Assembly (NCBI GenBank): GCA_964643575.1
Contig: CAZXTD010000167.1
Location: 1-8,897 of the forward strand
Reading direction: 5' to 3'
Length of the DNA stretch: 8,897 nt
Source: Glaciecola sp964643575
GTDB taxonomy: Bacteria; Pseudomonadota; Gammaproteobacteria; Enterobacterales; Alteromonadaceae
Shown: piece by piece, positions 1-6,217 of the stretch
How the letters are laid out: each line of letters begins with the position of its first letter
How positions within the stretch are numbered: the first letter of the stretch is position 1
Notes under the pieces: generated by a model
Database searches by the model: none
What the model was told of the DNA's origin: nothing
The model's input: only the letters and a program-made list of their open reading frames with translations
Translations under genes and position numbers: made by a program

Positions 1-1
1 T

Positions 2-316
2 AGAAAAGTAAGCTATTGGTACGGTGCCAGAACAAAACAAGACATTTTTTATGACCAAGATTTGACCGAAATTAGTCGTCTTAACAAAAACTTCGACTTT
101 CATATAGCTTTATCTGAGCCATCTCAAGATGACAGTTGGAGAGGTAAAACAGGGTTTATTCACAAGGTCTTAGAGGAAAACTACCTAAAAAAACACCCTC
201 ATCCAGCTGAGGTTGACTATTACTTATGTGGTCCACCCAAGATGATGGAAGCTACAAAACGCATGCTCGAATCTTATGGCGTACCGGAACACGCTATTTC
301 GTGTGATGTATTTTAA
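2..316 (+). CDS. NqrF-type NADH reductase, C-terminal part (cut by left edge)
   Basis: Partial gene; the last 104 residues are visible, reading in frame from base 2. They match the FAD/NADH-binding reductase part of NqrF, the subunit of the sodium-pumping NADH:quinone reductase that takes electrons from NADH and passes them through FAD and a 2Fe-2S centre. Signature pieces are VSYWYGART near the start, HIALSEP, the GKTGFIH segment, ENYLKKH and the NAD-binding YYLCGPPKMM. The 2Fe-2S and membrane parts would lie off the left edge. The tail ends in ISCDVF, whereas the NqrF proteins I recall end in a DDFGG-like motif, so this may be a divergent paralogue rather than the housekeeping subunit. The usual nqr-operon neighbours (apbE, nqrM) do not follow; a sugar isomerase and a glycosidase do. 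An alternative is a reductase of the same fold that feeds an oxygenase. The family call is firm; the exact role is not. Confidence 0.85.
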   Translation, partial: RKVSYWYGARTKQDIFYDQDLTEISRLNKNFDFHIALSEPSQDDSWRGKTGFIHKVLEENYLKKHPHPAEVDYYLCGPPKMMEATKRMLESYGVPEHAISCDVF

Positions 317-341
317 TCAAAAAGGAAACAGAACCATTAAA

Positions 342-1145
342 ATGTTAAAAGACAAAATTTGGCTAGCAATGGCAGACGCCTGTTTTGATTCGACTGATAT
401 GACGGTATTGCAACGATTTGAATGGGCAAAACTTCATGGCTGTTTAAGCATTGAAGCTGGCGAAGCTGGCATTAATAACCCTCAAGCATATATTGAGGCT
501 ATGCAGCAAACTGGTTTATTTGTTCACGGTGTAAATGTATGGAATGAGGGTTCTAGTTATTTTGACAAAGCCATTGAATCAGCTAAGTTGTTAGGGGCCA
601 GCTATATTACTCACCAAGCGCCTACACAAACCAACCGCGAGGCAGCATTGTCGTTAATAAAACAATGTCAACATCAGTGTTTTGTTAATGGGCTAGATTA
701 CTTGCTTGAAACCCATCGTTGGACTATTTCTGAGCGTTTAGATGATGTTCGCTACTATTTAGCACACAACCCAGAATTGAATATCCTTAGTGATATTAGT
801 CATTATGTTCCTTTACTACACAAACAAGAAGCGTTTCATTTTTTGCACCCGCGCACCAAAGCCATGCATATTCGTGTTGCAATGCCAAATAATGTACAAG
901 TAGAAATCGGTGAGCAAATGGAACATGAGGGCTGTGAACTCTTTGGTGCAATATGGACCGATTTACTTCGTGCAGGCTTCAGTGGCCCCGTGGTTGGAGA
1001 AATTATTCCGCATTATTTAACTTATCCGAAATACGACACGGTAGCAGACAATGTATTTGGGCTTAAACTATTCAAGCAAACAATTGAAAAAGCGGGCTTT
1101 AAATACAAACTTCAATTATCTACTGACAACACGGAGCTGCAATGA
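342..1145 (+). CDS. Sugar (phosphate) isomerase/epimerase, xylose-isomerase-like TIM barrel
   Basis: Predicted 267-residue soluble cytoplasmic protein of the AP-endonuclease-2/xylose-isomerase-like TIM-barrel superfamily. Members interconvert sugars or sugar phosphates using a divalent metal. The likely metal ligands lie on successive strands: E123 in LLETHRW, D151 in LSDISHY, H176 in MHIRVA and E220 in VVGEIIPHY, the usual Glu-Asp-His-Glu order. The length fits the 250-300 residues typical of the family. I chose ATG 342 because the longer open frame (from 276) starts inside the upstream gene and its first 22 residues read like overlap. An AAAGGAAAC Shine-Dalgarno-like sequence lies at 321-329, although its spacing is long; ATG 369 is a less likely alternative. 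The gene starts 25 nt after the NqrF-type gene and overlaps the glycosidase gene by 4 nt (ATGA), so the three are probably co-transcribed and the last two translationally coupled. The substrate cannot be read from sequence; a pentose released by the next gene is a reasonable guess. Confidence 0.8.
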   Translation: MLKDKIWLAMADACFDSTDMTVLQRFEWAKLHGCLSIEAGEAGINNPQAYIEAMQQTGLFVHGVNVWNEGSSYFDKAIESAKLLGASYITHQAPTQTNREAALSLIKQCQHQCFVNGLDYLLETHRWTISERLDDVRYYLAHNPELNILSDISHYVPLLHKQEAFHFLHPRTKAMHIRVAMPNNVQVEIGEQMEHEGCELFGAIWTDLLRAGFSGPVVGEIIPHYLTYPKYDTVADNVFGLKLFKQTIEKAGFKYKLQLSTDNTELQ

Positions 1146-3415
1146 GCAATCAAATAAAATTTTTATCCATACTCATTTTTACGCTTTGCTTCAGCTCGGC
1201 CTGTGTTAACTCTCATATTCAGCGGCAAAGCCCTAGTTTGCACTATCACGTCGCCAAGACGGGGAGTGATAAGAATTTGGGCACAAAACAAGCCCCATTT
1301 CTTACTATTTCGCACGCTGCGAGTATCGCTCAAGCCGGAGATACTATTACAGTTTATGAAGGTGTTTACCGAGAACAAGTTGACCCTCCTCGCGCAGGTT
1401 TGTCATATCAACAGCCGATAACTTATCAAGCTGCGCCTGGTGAAAGTGTCACCATTATGGGCTCAGAGAATATCAAAGGTTGGCGACAAGTGTCTGATGA
1501 TGTGTGGAAAGTCACCCTATCTAACCAGTTCTTTGGCGATTACAACCCGTATGAAGTGAAAATTGCAGGGGATTGGTTTATAGACAATGGCCGAGACCAT
1601 CACACTGGGGCAGTATATGTAGATGGCCATTGGCTTTGGGAAGCACCTTCACTTGATTTATTGTTAGGTGATAAAGCAAGTTTGGAACTCCCAAAAAGTC
1701 AGTTGAAGTCATCAGACAATTTATTTCATTTAAAACATATTTCGATTGGTGAAGCCCGCTTTTACCAAGCAGCAGAAGCCTCAAATAGATACGGCACTTC
1801 ACCATTTAAGAGTGAAGAGGGTGACGCACTGGTCGGTGATATTAGAGATGGACACTGGCTTCACTATAAACAAATAGATTTTAGTGAGGACGCAGGTTTT
1901 GCTAGAGTTTACGCTGCGGCAGATGGCACGCACTCTGATGGTGGTGTCGTCGAATTTCGTCTCAATCAACCCGACGGTAAATTAATTGCTAAGGTTTTAG
2001 TCAGACCTACGTCAAGCTGGCAAGATTTACGCACTTTTAGAAACGCCATAGATGAGGTGACAGGCATACACGACCTGTATCTTGTGTTTCGTAAGCCCAC
2101 TGAGCAAAGCCTAGAAGAAGCCCAAATTCAAGTAACGAAAGAAAACGCAAAGTTAGCAAACAAAAATCTCTGGTTTGCCAACGTAACAAAACAAGAAACC
2201 ACGATATATGCAGAGTTTCCAGGACTTGATCCCAATAAAAAGGGTATAGAGATAAATGTGAGAGAACGTCTTTTTTATCCCTCTCAACCTGGGATTAATT
2301 ACATTACGGTACGTGGGTTTAAAATGCGTAATGCGGCAACCAACTGGAGTCCACCTACAGCACAACAAGTAGCGGCTCTTGGTACACATTGGAGCAAAGG
2401 TTGGAAGATAGAAAACAATGTGATCAGTTATTCTCGAAGCGCTTGTTTGTCCTTAGGTAAATATGGAGATGAGTTTGACAACAAGTCTGCCAACTCTGCA
2501 ACAGGCTACATTTCAACAATTGAACGCGCCTTAAGCAAAGGGTGGAATAAAGAGAATATTGGTCATCACTACGTACATAATAATATTATTGAGCATTGTG
2601 AGCAGGCTGGTATTGTGGGTAGTTTAGGCGGCGCCTTTAGTCAAATATCTGGCAACAAATTGCGTCTAATCCATAAGCAAAAATTGTTTGATGGATATGA
2701 AATGGCTGCAATAAAACTGCATGCACCTATTGATACCGTTATAACAGGCAATCAAATTTCTGAATCACATCGAGGTATTTGGTTAGATTGGATGTCACAA
2801 GGAACTCGGGTTTCAAGCAATCTTTTTTATAATAACGATATGCAAGATCTTTGGCTAGAAGTTAATCATGGACCTGCCGTGGTCGACAATAATATTTTGT
2901 TATCCAAAACCGCTATAGAAGATTGGTCACAAGGCACTGCTTTTGTGCACAATTTAATTGCAGGAAACGTGGTTTCCCGCCCAGTTCCTGAGCGCAGTAC
3001 ACCTTTTCATTTCGCTCATTCAACGGCGATTGCAGGCGTCAATAATATCATGGGCGGTGATAACCGATACTATAACAACCTTTTTGTGAATTCGGACCTT
3101 TCTTCTTACAAAAGTGGTATGGCAAATTATACAAACGGGAACGTCTTTATAGAGCAAGCGCAAAGCATAAAATTTGAGAATGACACCTTGATTTTCTCTA
3201 GCAGCGCCAATGAAAAGATAAGGATGATGCCGATTGAGCTTATAGATTCAAACACACTCGGATTAAGTAAAATCGCCGAGTTACCTTACTTGCAATCGGA
3301 TGGTCGCCTTTTGAAATTGAACACAGACTTTTGGGGCCAATACCGTTCTGCAAATAACTCCTTGCCAGGCCCATTTGACAAGATTGAAAACGAAAAAATC
3401 GGACTTCAAAAATAG
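1142..3415 (+). CDS. GH120-like right-handed beta-helix glycosidase (putative beta-xylosidase) with inserted CBM6-like domain
   Basis: Predicted 757-residue exported enzyme. Residues 1-21 form a signal peptide (K6, hydrophobic 7-19) ending in FSSAC, a probable but atypical lipobox with C21, so it may be an outer-membrane lipoprotein. From residue 34 (YHVAKTGSD) it follows the GH120 beta-xylosidase pattern as I recall it from Thermoanaerobacterium XylC: TISHAAS, AGDTI, EGVYRE, FFG-YNPY near 130-137, TTIYAEFPG-DPN (353-365), GINYITVRGF (384-393), WSKGW (417-421), GGAFS (496-500), AAIKLHA (522-528), GIWLDW (545-550), GTRVS-NLFYNN and HSTAIAG (626-632). The recalled catalytic pair of XylC is Asp382 nucleophile and Glu405 acid/base. 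The matching residues here are D549 (codon 2786-2788) and E573 (2858-2860), with one extra residue between them. About 120 residues more than XylC are explained by a CBM6-like insert near 205-330. Retaining hydrolysis of xylosyl linkages is family inference; a different marine glycan is possible. It is the last gene of the + strand cluster. Confidence 0.85.
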   Translation: MSNQIKFLSILIFTLCFSSACVNSHIQRQSPSLHYHVAKTGSDKNLGTKQAPFLTISHAASIAQAGDTITVYEGVYREQVDPPRAGLSYQQPITYQAAPGESVTIMGSENIKGWRQVSDDVWKVTLSNQFFGDYNPYEVKIAGDWFIDNGRDHHTGAVYVDGHWLWEAPSLDLLLGDKASLELPKSQLKSSDNLFHLKHISIGEARFYQAAEASNRYGTSPFKSEEGDALVGDIRDGHWLHYKQIDFSEDAGFARVYAAADGTHSDGGVVEFRLNQPDGKLIAKVLVRPTSSWQDLRTFRNAIDEVTGIHDLYLVFRKPTEQSLEEAQIQVTKENAKLANKNLWFANVTKQETTIYAEFPGLDPNKKGIEINVRERLFYPSQPGINYITVRGFKMRNAATNWSPPTAQQVAALGTHWSKGWKIENNVISYSRSACLSLGKYGDEFDNKSANSATGYISTIERALSKGWNKENIGHHYVHNNIIEHCEQAGIVGSLGGAFSQISGNKLRLIHKQKLFDGYEMAAIKLHAPIDTVITGNQISESHRGIWLDWMSQGTRVSSNLFYNNDMQDLWLEVNHGPAVVDNNILLSKTAIEDWSQGTAFVHNLIAGNVVSRPVPERSTPFHFAHSTAIAGVNNIMGGDNRYYNNLFVNSDLSSYKSGMANYTNGNVFIEQAQSIKFENDTLIFSSSANEKIRMMPIELIDSNTLGLSKIAELPYLQSDGRLLKLNTDFWGQYRSANNSLPGPFDKIENEKIGLQK
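1754..2146 (+). other. CBM6-like domain inserted in the GH120-like protein
   Basis: Residues about 205-335 of the glycosidase interrupt the GH120 pattern and carry a CBM6 signature in order. This runs AAEASNRYG, a glycine-rich turn, IRDGHWLHYKQIDF (234-247), RVYAAADG (255-262), GGVVEFRL (267-274), SSWQDLRTF (291-299) and VTGIHDLYLVFR (306-317). W239 and W293 are candidate sugar-stacking residues. CBM6 domains bind xylan, beta-glucan or agar-type chains; which one applies here cannot be told. The exact borders are uncertain by 10-20 residues. Confidence 0.75.
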
Positions 3416-3446
3416 ACGCAACTTATTATAAATAAAGTAAAGTATC

Positions 3447-3815
3447 TCAAAACCCCAGCAAATAAAGTAATAGCAATACAACCGAGATACTATCTATCGC
3501 TATCGTTAAAAAATAAGGCGGACCGGTAACCTTCCAATTAGATGCTATCGTCAACAAAAAGAGAGCCTTGCCTACTACCGCCGCTACAACGACCGGAATT
3601 CTGAGCGTTTCATCAAATGACGCCCAAATCATCAGCATACCAATAATAGCGATTGGTATGCCGCTTGAACGCGCAAGAAATAATGCATAAGGATCAGTAA
3701 TTTCTTTCTTAAAAAACATAGAAAGTACGTATTTAGGAGCGATAGCCTGCAATATCATACTCGTTGTAATGACGCCTAAAACGACTAAGATTAAGTCGAT
3801 ATGTGTGTTTATCAT
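3447..3815 (-). CDS. Small four-helix integral membrane protein of unknown function
   Basis: Predicted 122-residue inner-membrane protein with four hydrophobic segments: about residues 4-25 (IDLILVVLGVITTSM), 50-65 (GIPIAIIGMLMIWASF), 72-91 (IPVVVAAVVGKALFLLTIAS) and 99-121 (YFLTIAIDSISVVLLLLYLL). The short loop between segments 1 and 2 is basic and charged (FFKKEITD) and is followed by ALFLAR. The start at 3815 is chosen because AAGGA lies 6 nt upstream on the - strand. A longer frame to 3857 exists but lacks a comparable ribosome binding site. I recall uncharacterised membrane-protein families of similar layout but cannot name a function. It lies 120 nt downstream of the dehydrogenase gene on the same strand, so read-through transcription is possible. 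It is convergent with the glycosidase gene, with 31 bases between them and no clear terminator. Confidence 0.75.
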   Translation of the reverse strand: MINTHIDLILVVLGVITTSMILQAIAPKYVLSMFFKKEITDPYALFLARSSGIPIAIIGMLMIWASFDETLRIPVVVAAVVGKALFLLTIASNWKVTGPPYFLTIAIDSISVVLLLLYLLGF

Positions 3816-3935
3816 ATGAATTCCTTGATTTGTACATATCCTGGTGATGGTGAGCACTCATTTTTTGGTTTCAACGTCAACACTTAATCCTCACAGCATT
3901 CAGTTTTACTAGTAATAACCAAACCTGTTGAGTGA

Positions 3936-4613
3936 TTAATTCGTTGGCATCAAATACACTTCTCGAACATTATTGCGTGGATTAGCGTTTACAGCATAAA
4001 TTACTGCTTCAGCAACGTCCAAAGGGTCTAACTTATCAGGCTTTGCTTGGTCAAAAAATGGCGTATTGACCATACCGGGACAAATAGTTGTGCAACGTCC
4101 ACCCCACTGCGCCATTTCTTCTGCGAGGTTTATACCAAACCCATATGCAAACCATTTTGACGAACTATAAATCGAACCTACGTGAGAGGTTCGGCCAGCG
4201 ACTGAACTAGTTAATACAAAATGACCTTTTTGTGTACGCAAGTAAGGCAAGGTTAGCTTGGCTGTCCACATTAATGCGTTTACATTAATATCAATCACTT
4301 TTTTCCACTCATGTGGGTCACCAAATTCGGTACCTGGCTGCGAAACTCCCGTGCCGGCATTAGCAAAAACAACATCTAATTTACCCCAACGCGCTACACC
4401 ATTTTCAACAACGGTTTTTAGTTGTTCAATATCTGATGCGTCTGCGGCCTTGTACACCGCATTTTCGTTGCCAATTTCCTCAGCAAGTTCTTTGAGTAAG
4501 TTTTCTCTGCGTCCGGTTAGTATCAATTTCATGCCTTCTGAGGCAGCCTGAATGGCTGTGGCTCGTCCTATGCCGCTTGTTGCACCCGTTATTAGCATTA
4601 CTTTGTTTGTCAT
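3936..4613 (-). CDS. Short-chain dehydrogenase/reductase (classical SDR, NADP-type)
   Basis: Predicted 225-residue cytoplasmic oxidoreductase of the classical SDR family. The Rossmann nucleotide-binding motif TGATSGIG lies at 9-16. TGRR at 33-36 supplies two arginines that commonly favour NADPH. D58 lies in the adenine-binding position, NAG is at 85-87, N110 is the structural/catalytic Asn, S137 is in TSSVAG, and YSSSK at 149-153 gives catalytic Y149 and K153. PG at 179-180 is followed by MVNTPF, and the C-terminus ends with EVYLMPTN, resembling the YdfG-like broad-specificity hydroxy-acid/aldehyde reductase branch. All catalytic residues are present, so it should be active; the substrate is unknown. 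The start is supported by TAGGATAAACG just upstream of ATG. Divergent from the diguanylate cyclase gene across a 297-base gap, which holds a hairpin and a Fur-like dyad on its side. Confidence 0.92.
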   Translation of the reverse strand: MTNKVMLITGATSGIGRATAIQAASEGMKLILTGRRENLLKELAEEIGNENAVYKAADASDIEQLKTVVENGVARWGKLDVVFANAGTGVSQPGTEFGDPHEWKKVIDINVNALMWTAKLTLPYLRTQKGHFVLTSSVAGRTSHVGSIYSSSKWFAYGFGINLAEEMAQWGGRCTTICPGMVNTPFFDQAKPDKLDPLDVAEAVIYAVNANPRNNVREVYLMPTN

Positions 4614-4700
4614 CGTTTATCCTATTTTATTAATCAGAACGCATGTATGATAGACTTCTTCGTAAATATTGATAATAGAGTAATTTTGCAAATGATTATT

Positions 4701-4724
4701 GCATATTAGCAAAAGCTAATGTGC
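4701..4724 (+). repeat. 10-bp inverted repeat with AAAA loop (possible operator or RNA hairpin)
   Basis: GCATATTAGC and GCTAATGTGC flank AAAA. As + strand RNA this gives ten pairs including one U-G. No T-run follows on either strand, so it does not look like an intrinsic terminator. It lies about 90 nt upstream of the dehydrogenase start, where a regulator could bind. Confidence 0.4.
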
Positions 4725-4878
4725 TTCAACGTCTACTAAGTCTAGTTGTAGTAATGAATCGACCACTAGCCCCTTTGCGTTGTAGATAAGTGCAGCTTCT
4801 GTTACTTGCTCATTTTTGCTTTAACAATACTAGTACTACTATCATGAAAATGATTTAGAAGCCGATAAGCTTGCAGCG

Positions 4879-4907
4879 TTGACAATAAATTTCGCCCCAA
4901 CTATGAG
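4879..4907 (+). promoter_or_regulatory. Sigma-70-type promoter for the diguanylate cyclase gene
   Basis: A perfect -35 hexamer TTGACA (4879-4884), 17-base spacer and TATGAG (4902-4907) as -10, which matches four of six consensus bases. Transcription would start near 4914. This places the first possible start codon, TTG 4911, before or at the transcript start, and argues for a GTG start farther on. Confidence 0.55.
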
Positions 4908-4910
4908 AGT

Positions 4911-5948
4911 TTGCGAATACAAACGAGAGCAGTGCCTAAAGTGCGACTAATTCATCGTCATATAAAGCATGATAAAAAACTACAATTGACCTTTTACCTT
5001 ACCTTGTTTGGTAGCCTGTTTCTTGCCTTTTTCACCGTTATCAGTTTTACAAATAATAACAGCGCGTCGTATGTTTTATTTGTCGCCCTAGTGATTGGCT
5101 TTATCAACTTGTGGATACTGACCTCCCCATACAAACGCTTTGCCAGCATCAACTTAGCCGGAATTGTCTGCATAATTACTTTTAGTCTGATTATTCTCGG
5201 CGGACACAAAGGTACAGGCTATTTTTGGACTTTTCCCAACATCACTATTGCAATTGCAGTGCTTAGTGTTAGGCAAGGTATTTGGTATTCCGTCATTTCT
5301 TTTTCTGGCTGTACAATAATTATGTTTATGTTTCATGGTTATGAAGGAGTGCGCAGTTATGAACCCGATGTTGCCGTAAGGTTCTTAATGGCGTCTGCAG
5401 CACTTCATGTCATGTCATTGGTACTAATGAATATACAAGAAAAGACTGACTCCTTGCTGCAGAAGAAAATGGTGACTGATGATCTAACTGGCTTGTATAA
5501 TCGCAGCGTATTACAAGATGAACGTCCTGAGCTAGCAAAGTGTCTTCAGTCGTCAGAAGACAGCTATGTACTGCTACTCGATGTTGACCATTTCAAAAGA
5601 ATTAACGACACATATGGACATGCTATCGGTGACGAAGTGCTGAAATGCTTGGCCGATATTTTGCTTAGCGAAAGCTGTGAAAGCGATTTAGTCATCCGTT
5701 GGGGTGGTGAAGAATTTTTAGTGATTTTACAATATTGTAGCTACCGAGATGCCATGGATAGAGCTGAGAAGATAAGAAAAAGCGTTGAAAGCTGCGCCGT
5801 TCTTTCTGCCTTAGCAGAGCAAGCTGTTACCATCAGTATTGGTGTTGCAAAGTTAATTAAAACGCAAGATTTGCATGATTCACTAGTAATGGCCGACGAA
5901 AACCTTTACAAGGCTAAAGAATTGGGCCGAAATCAGGTCGTCGGGTAG
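4911..5948 (+). CDS. Membrane-bound diguanylate cyclase (GGDEF domain)
   Basis: Predicted inner-membrane enzyme that makes cyclic di-GMP from two GTP. Residue numbers count from TTG 4911. Six hydrophobic segments lie near 25-46, 53-71, 80-97, 108-120, 123-142 and 155-174, followed by a short linker and a GGDEF domain (about 188-345). DDLTGLYNR opens the domain; D224 in LDVDHFKRIND and the intact signature GGEEF at 265-269 indicate catalytic ability. The product-inhibition site RxxD is lost: the position reads CESD (256-259). VTISIGVA and ADENLYKAKELGRN close the domain. No known sensor domain is recognised in the membrane part. There is no in-frame ATG before residue 139, so the start is TTG 4911, GTG 4932 or GTG 4941. 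The promoter at 4879-4907 favours one of the GTGs, giving 338 or 335 residues. The gene appears monocistronic. Confidence 0.9.
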   Translation: MRIQTRAVPKVRLIHRHIKHDKKLQLTFYLTLFGSLFLAFFTVISFTNNNSASYVLFVALVIGFINLWILTSPYKRFASINLAGIVCIITFSLIILGGHKGTGYFWTFPNITIAIAVLSVRQGIWYSVISFSGCTIIMFMFHGYEGVRSYEPDVAVRFLMASAALHVMSLVLMNIQEKTDSLLQKKMVTDDLTGLYNRSVLQDERPELAKCLQSSEDSYVLLLDVDHFKRINDTYGHAIGDEVLKCLADILLSESCESDLVIRWGGEEFLVILQYCSYRDAMDRAEKIRKSVESCAVLSALAEQAVTISIGVAKLIKTQDLHDSLVMADENLYKAKELGRNQVVG

Positions 5949-6217
5949 CCCATTTTAAAAAACAGGCGAATTATATTTTGCAGTGGTTAAGCGCCAATTG
6001 CAGATTATCCGTTGAGTATGAGAAAAGAGTGATGTATTGCCATGTTTTACTGCGATACGATGACCAGTCAATTGAGATGATTAAAAGCAACTAAATGATC
6101 TTGAAAAAAGCGAACAAGGTATTAAATCTACCTTGAGCAGATGATTATGGCACGATGTATATAATGTTCGTAACGAGCGATTAACGAAGCTCGACCACGA
6201 AGTAAATTGTAATTATT
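5949..6217. other. Intergenic region with decayed coding traces
   Basis: 269 bases between two convergent genes. A 20-codon ORF (6032-6094) and a following frame reading DLEKSEQGIKSTLSR, interrupted by TGA and then continuing LWHDVYNVRNERLTKLDHE, look like remnants of a degraded gene, but no family is recognised. A short dyad CGAGC/GCTCG (about 6175-6194) lacks a T-run, so no clear terminator is seen for either flanking gene. Confidence 0.35.

Larger units (their letters stand above)
4614..4910. other. Divergent intergenic region, SDR gene / diguanylate cyclase gene
   Basis: A 297-base AT-rich gap that must hold promoters for both genes. The right end contains a near-consensus sigma-70 promoter for the cyclase. 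The left half contains an imperfect dyad (4687-4703) followed at once by a strong hairpin (4701-4724). On the - strand, about 34 codons from 4716 to about 4817 are open in one frame without a start codon, possibly an old gene remnant. No convincing gene is present. Confidence 0.6.

Noticed and set aside
276..341. Longer start for the TIM-barrel gene at ATG 276
   Set aside because: The extra 22 residues overlap the NqrF-type coding region in another frame and do not resemble the family; a ribosome binding site stands before ATG 342 instead.
1163..2389. Several 70-80 codon ORFs overlapping the glycosidase gene in other frames and on the - strand
   Set aside because: They lie wholly inside a well-supported GH120-like gene, have no ribosome binding sites and show no domain pattern.
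3416..3446. Bidirectional terminator between the glycosidase and membrane-protein genes
   Set aside because: The 31-base gap is AT-rich but shows no stem of useful length.
4258..4551. 97-codon ORF antisense to the dehydrogenase gene
   Set aside because: The - strand SDR has every catalytic motif; the + strand reading is a low-complexity shadow.
6175..6194. Dyad CGAGC/GCTCG as a terminator for the GST gene
   Set aside because: Only five pairs, a ten-base loop and no T-run on either strand.
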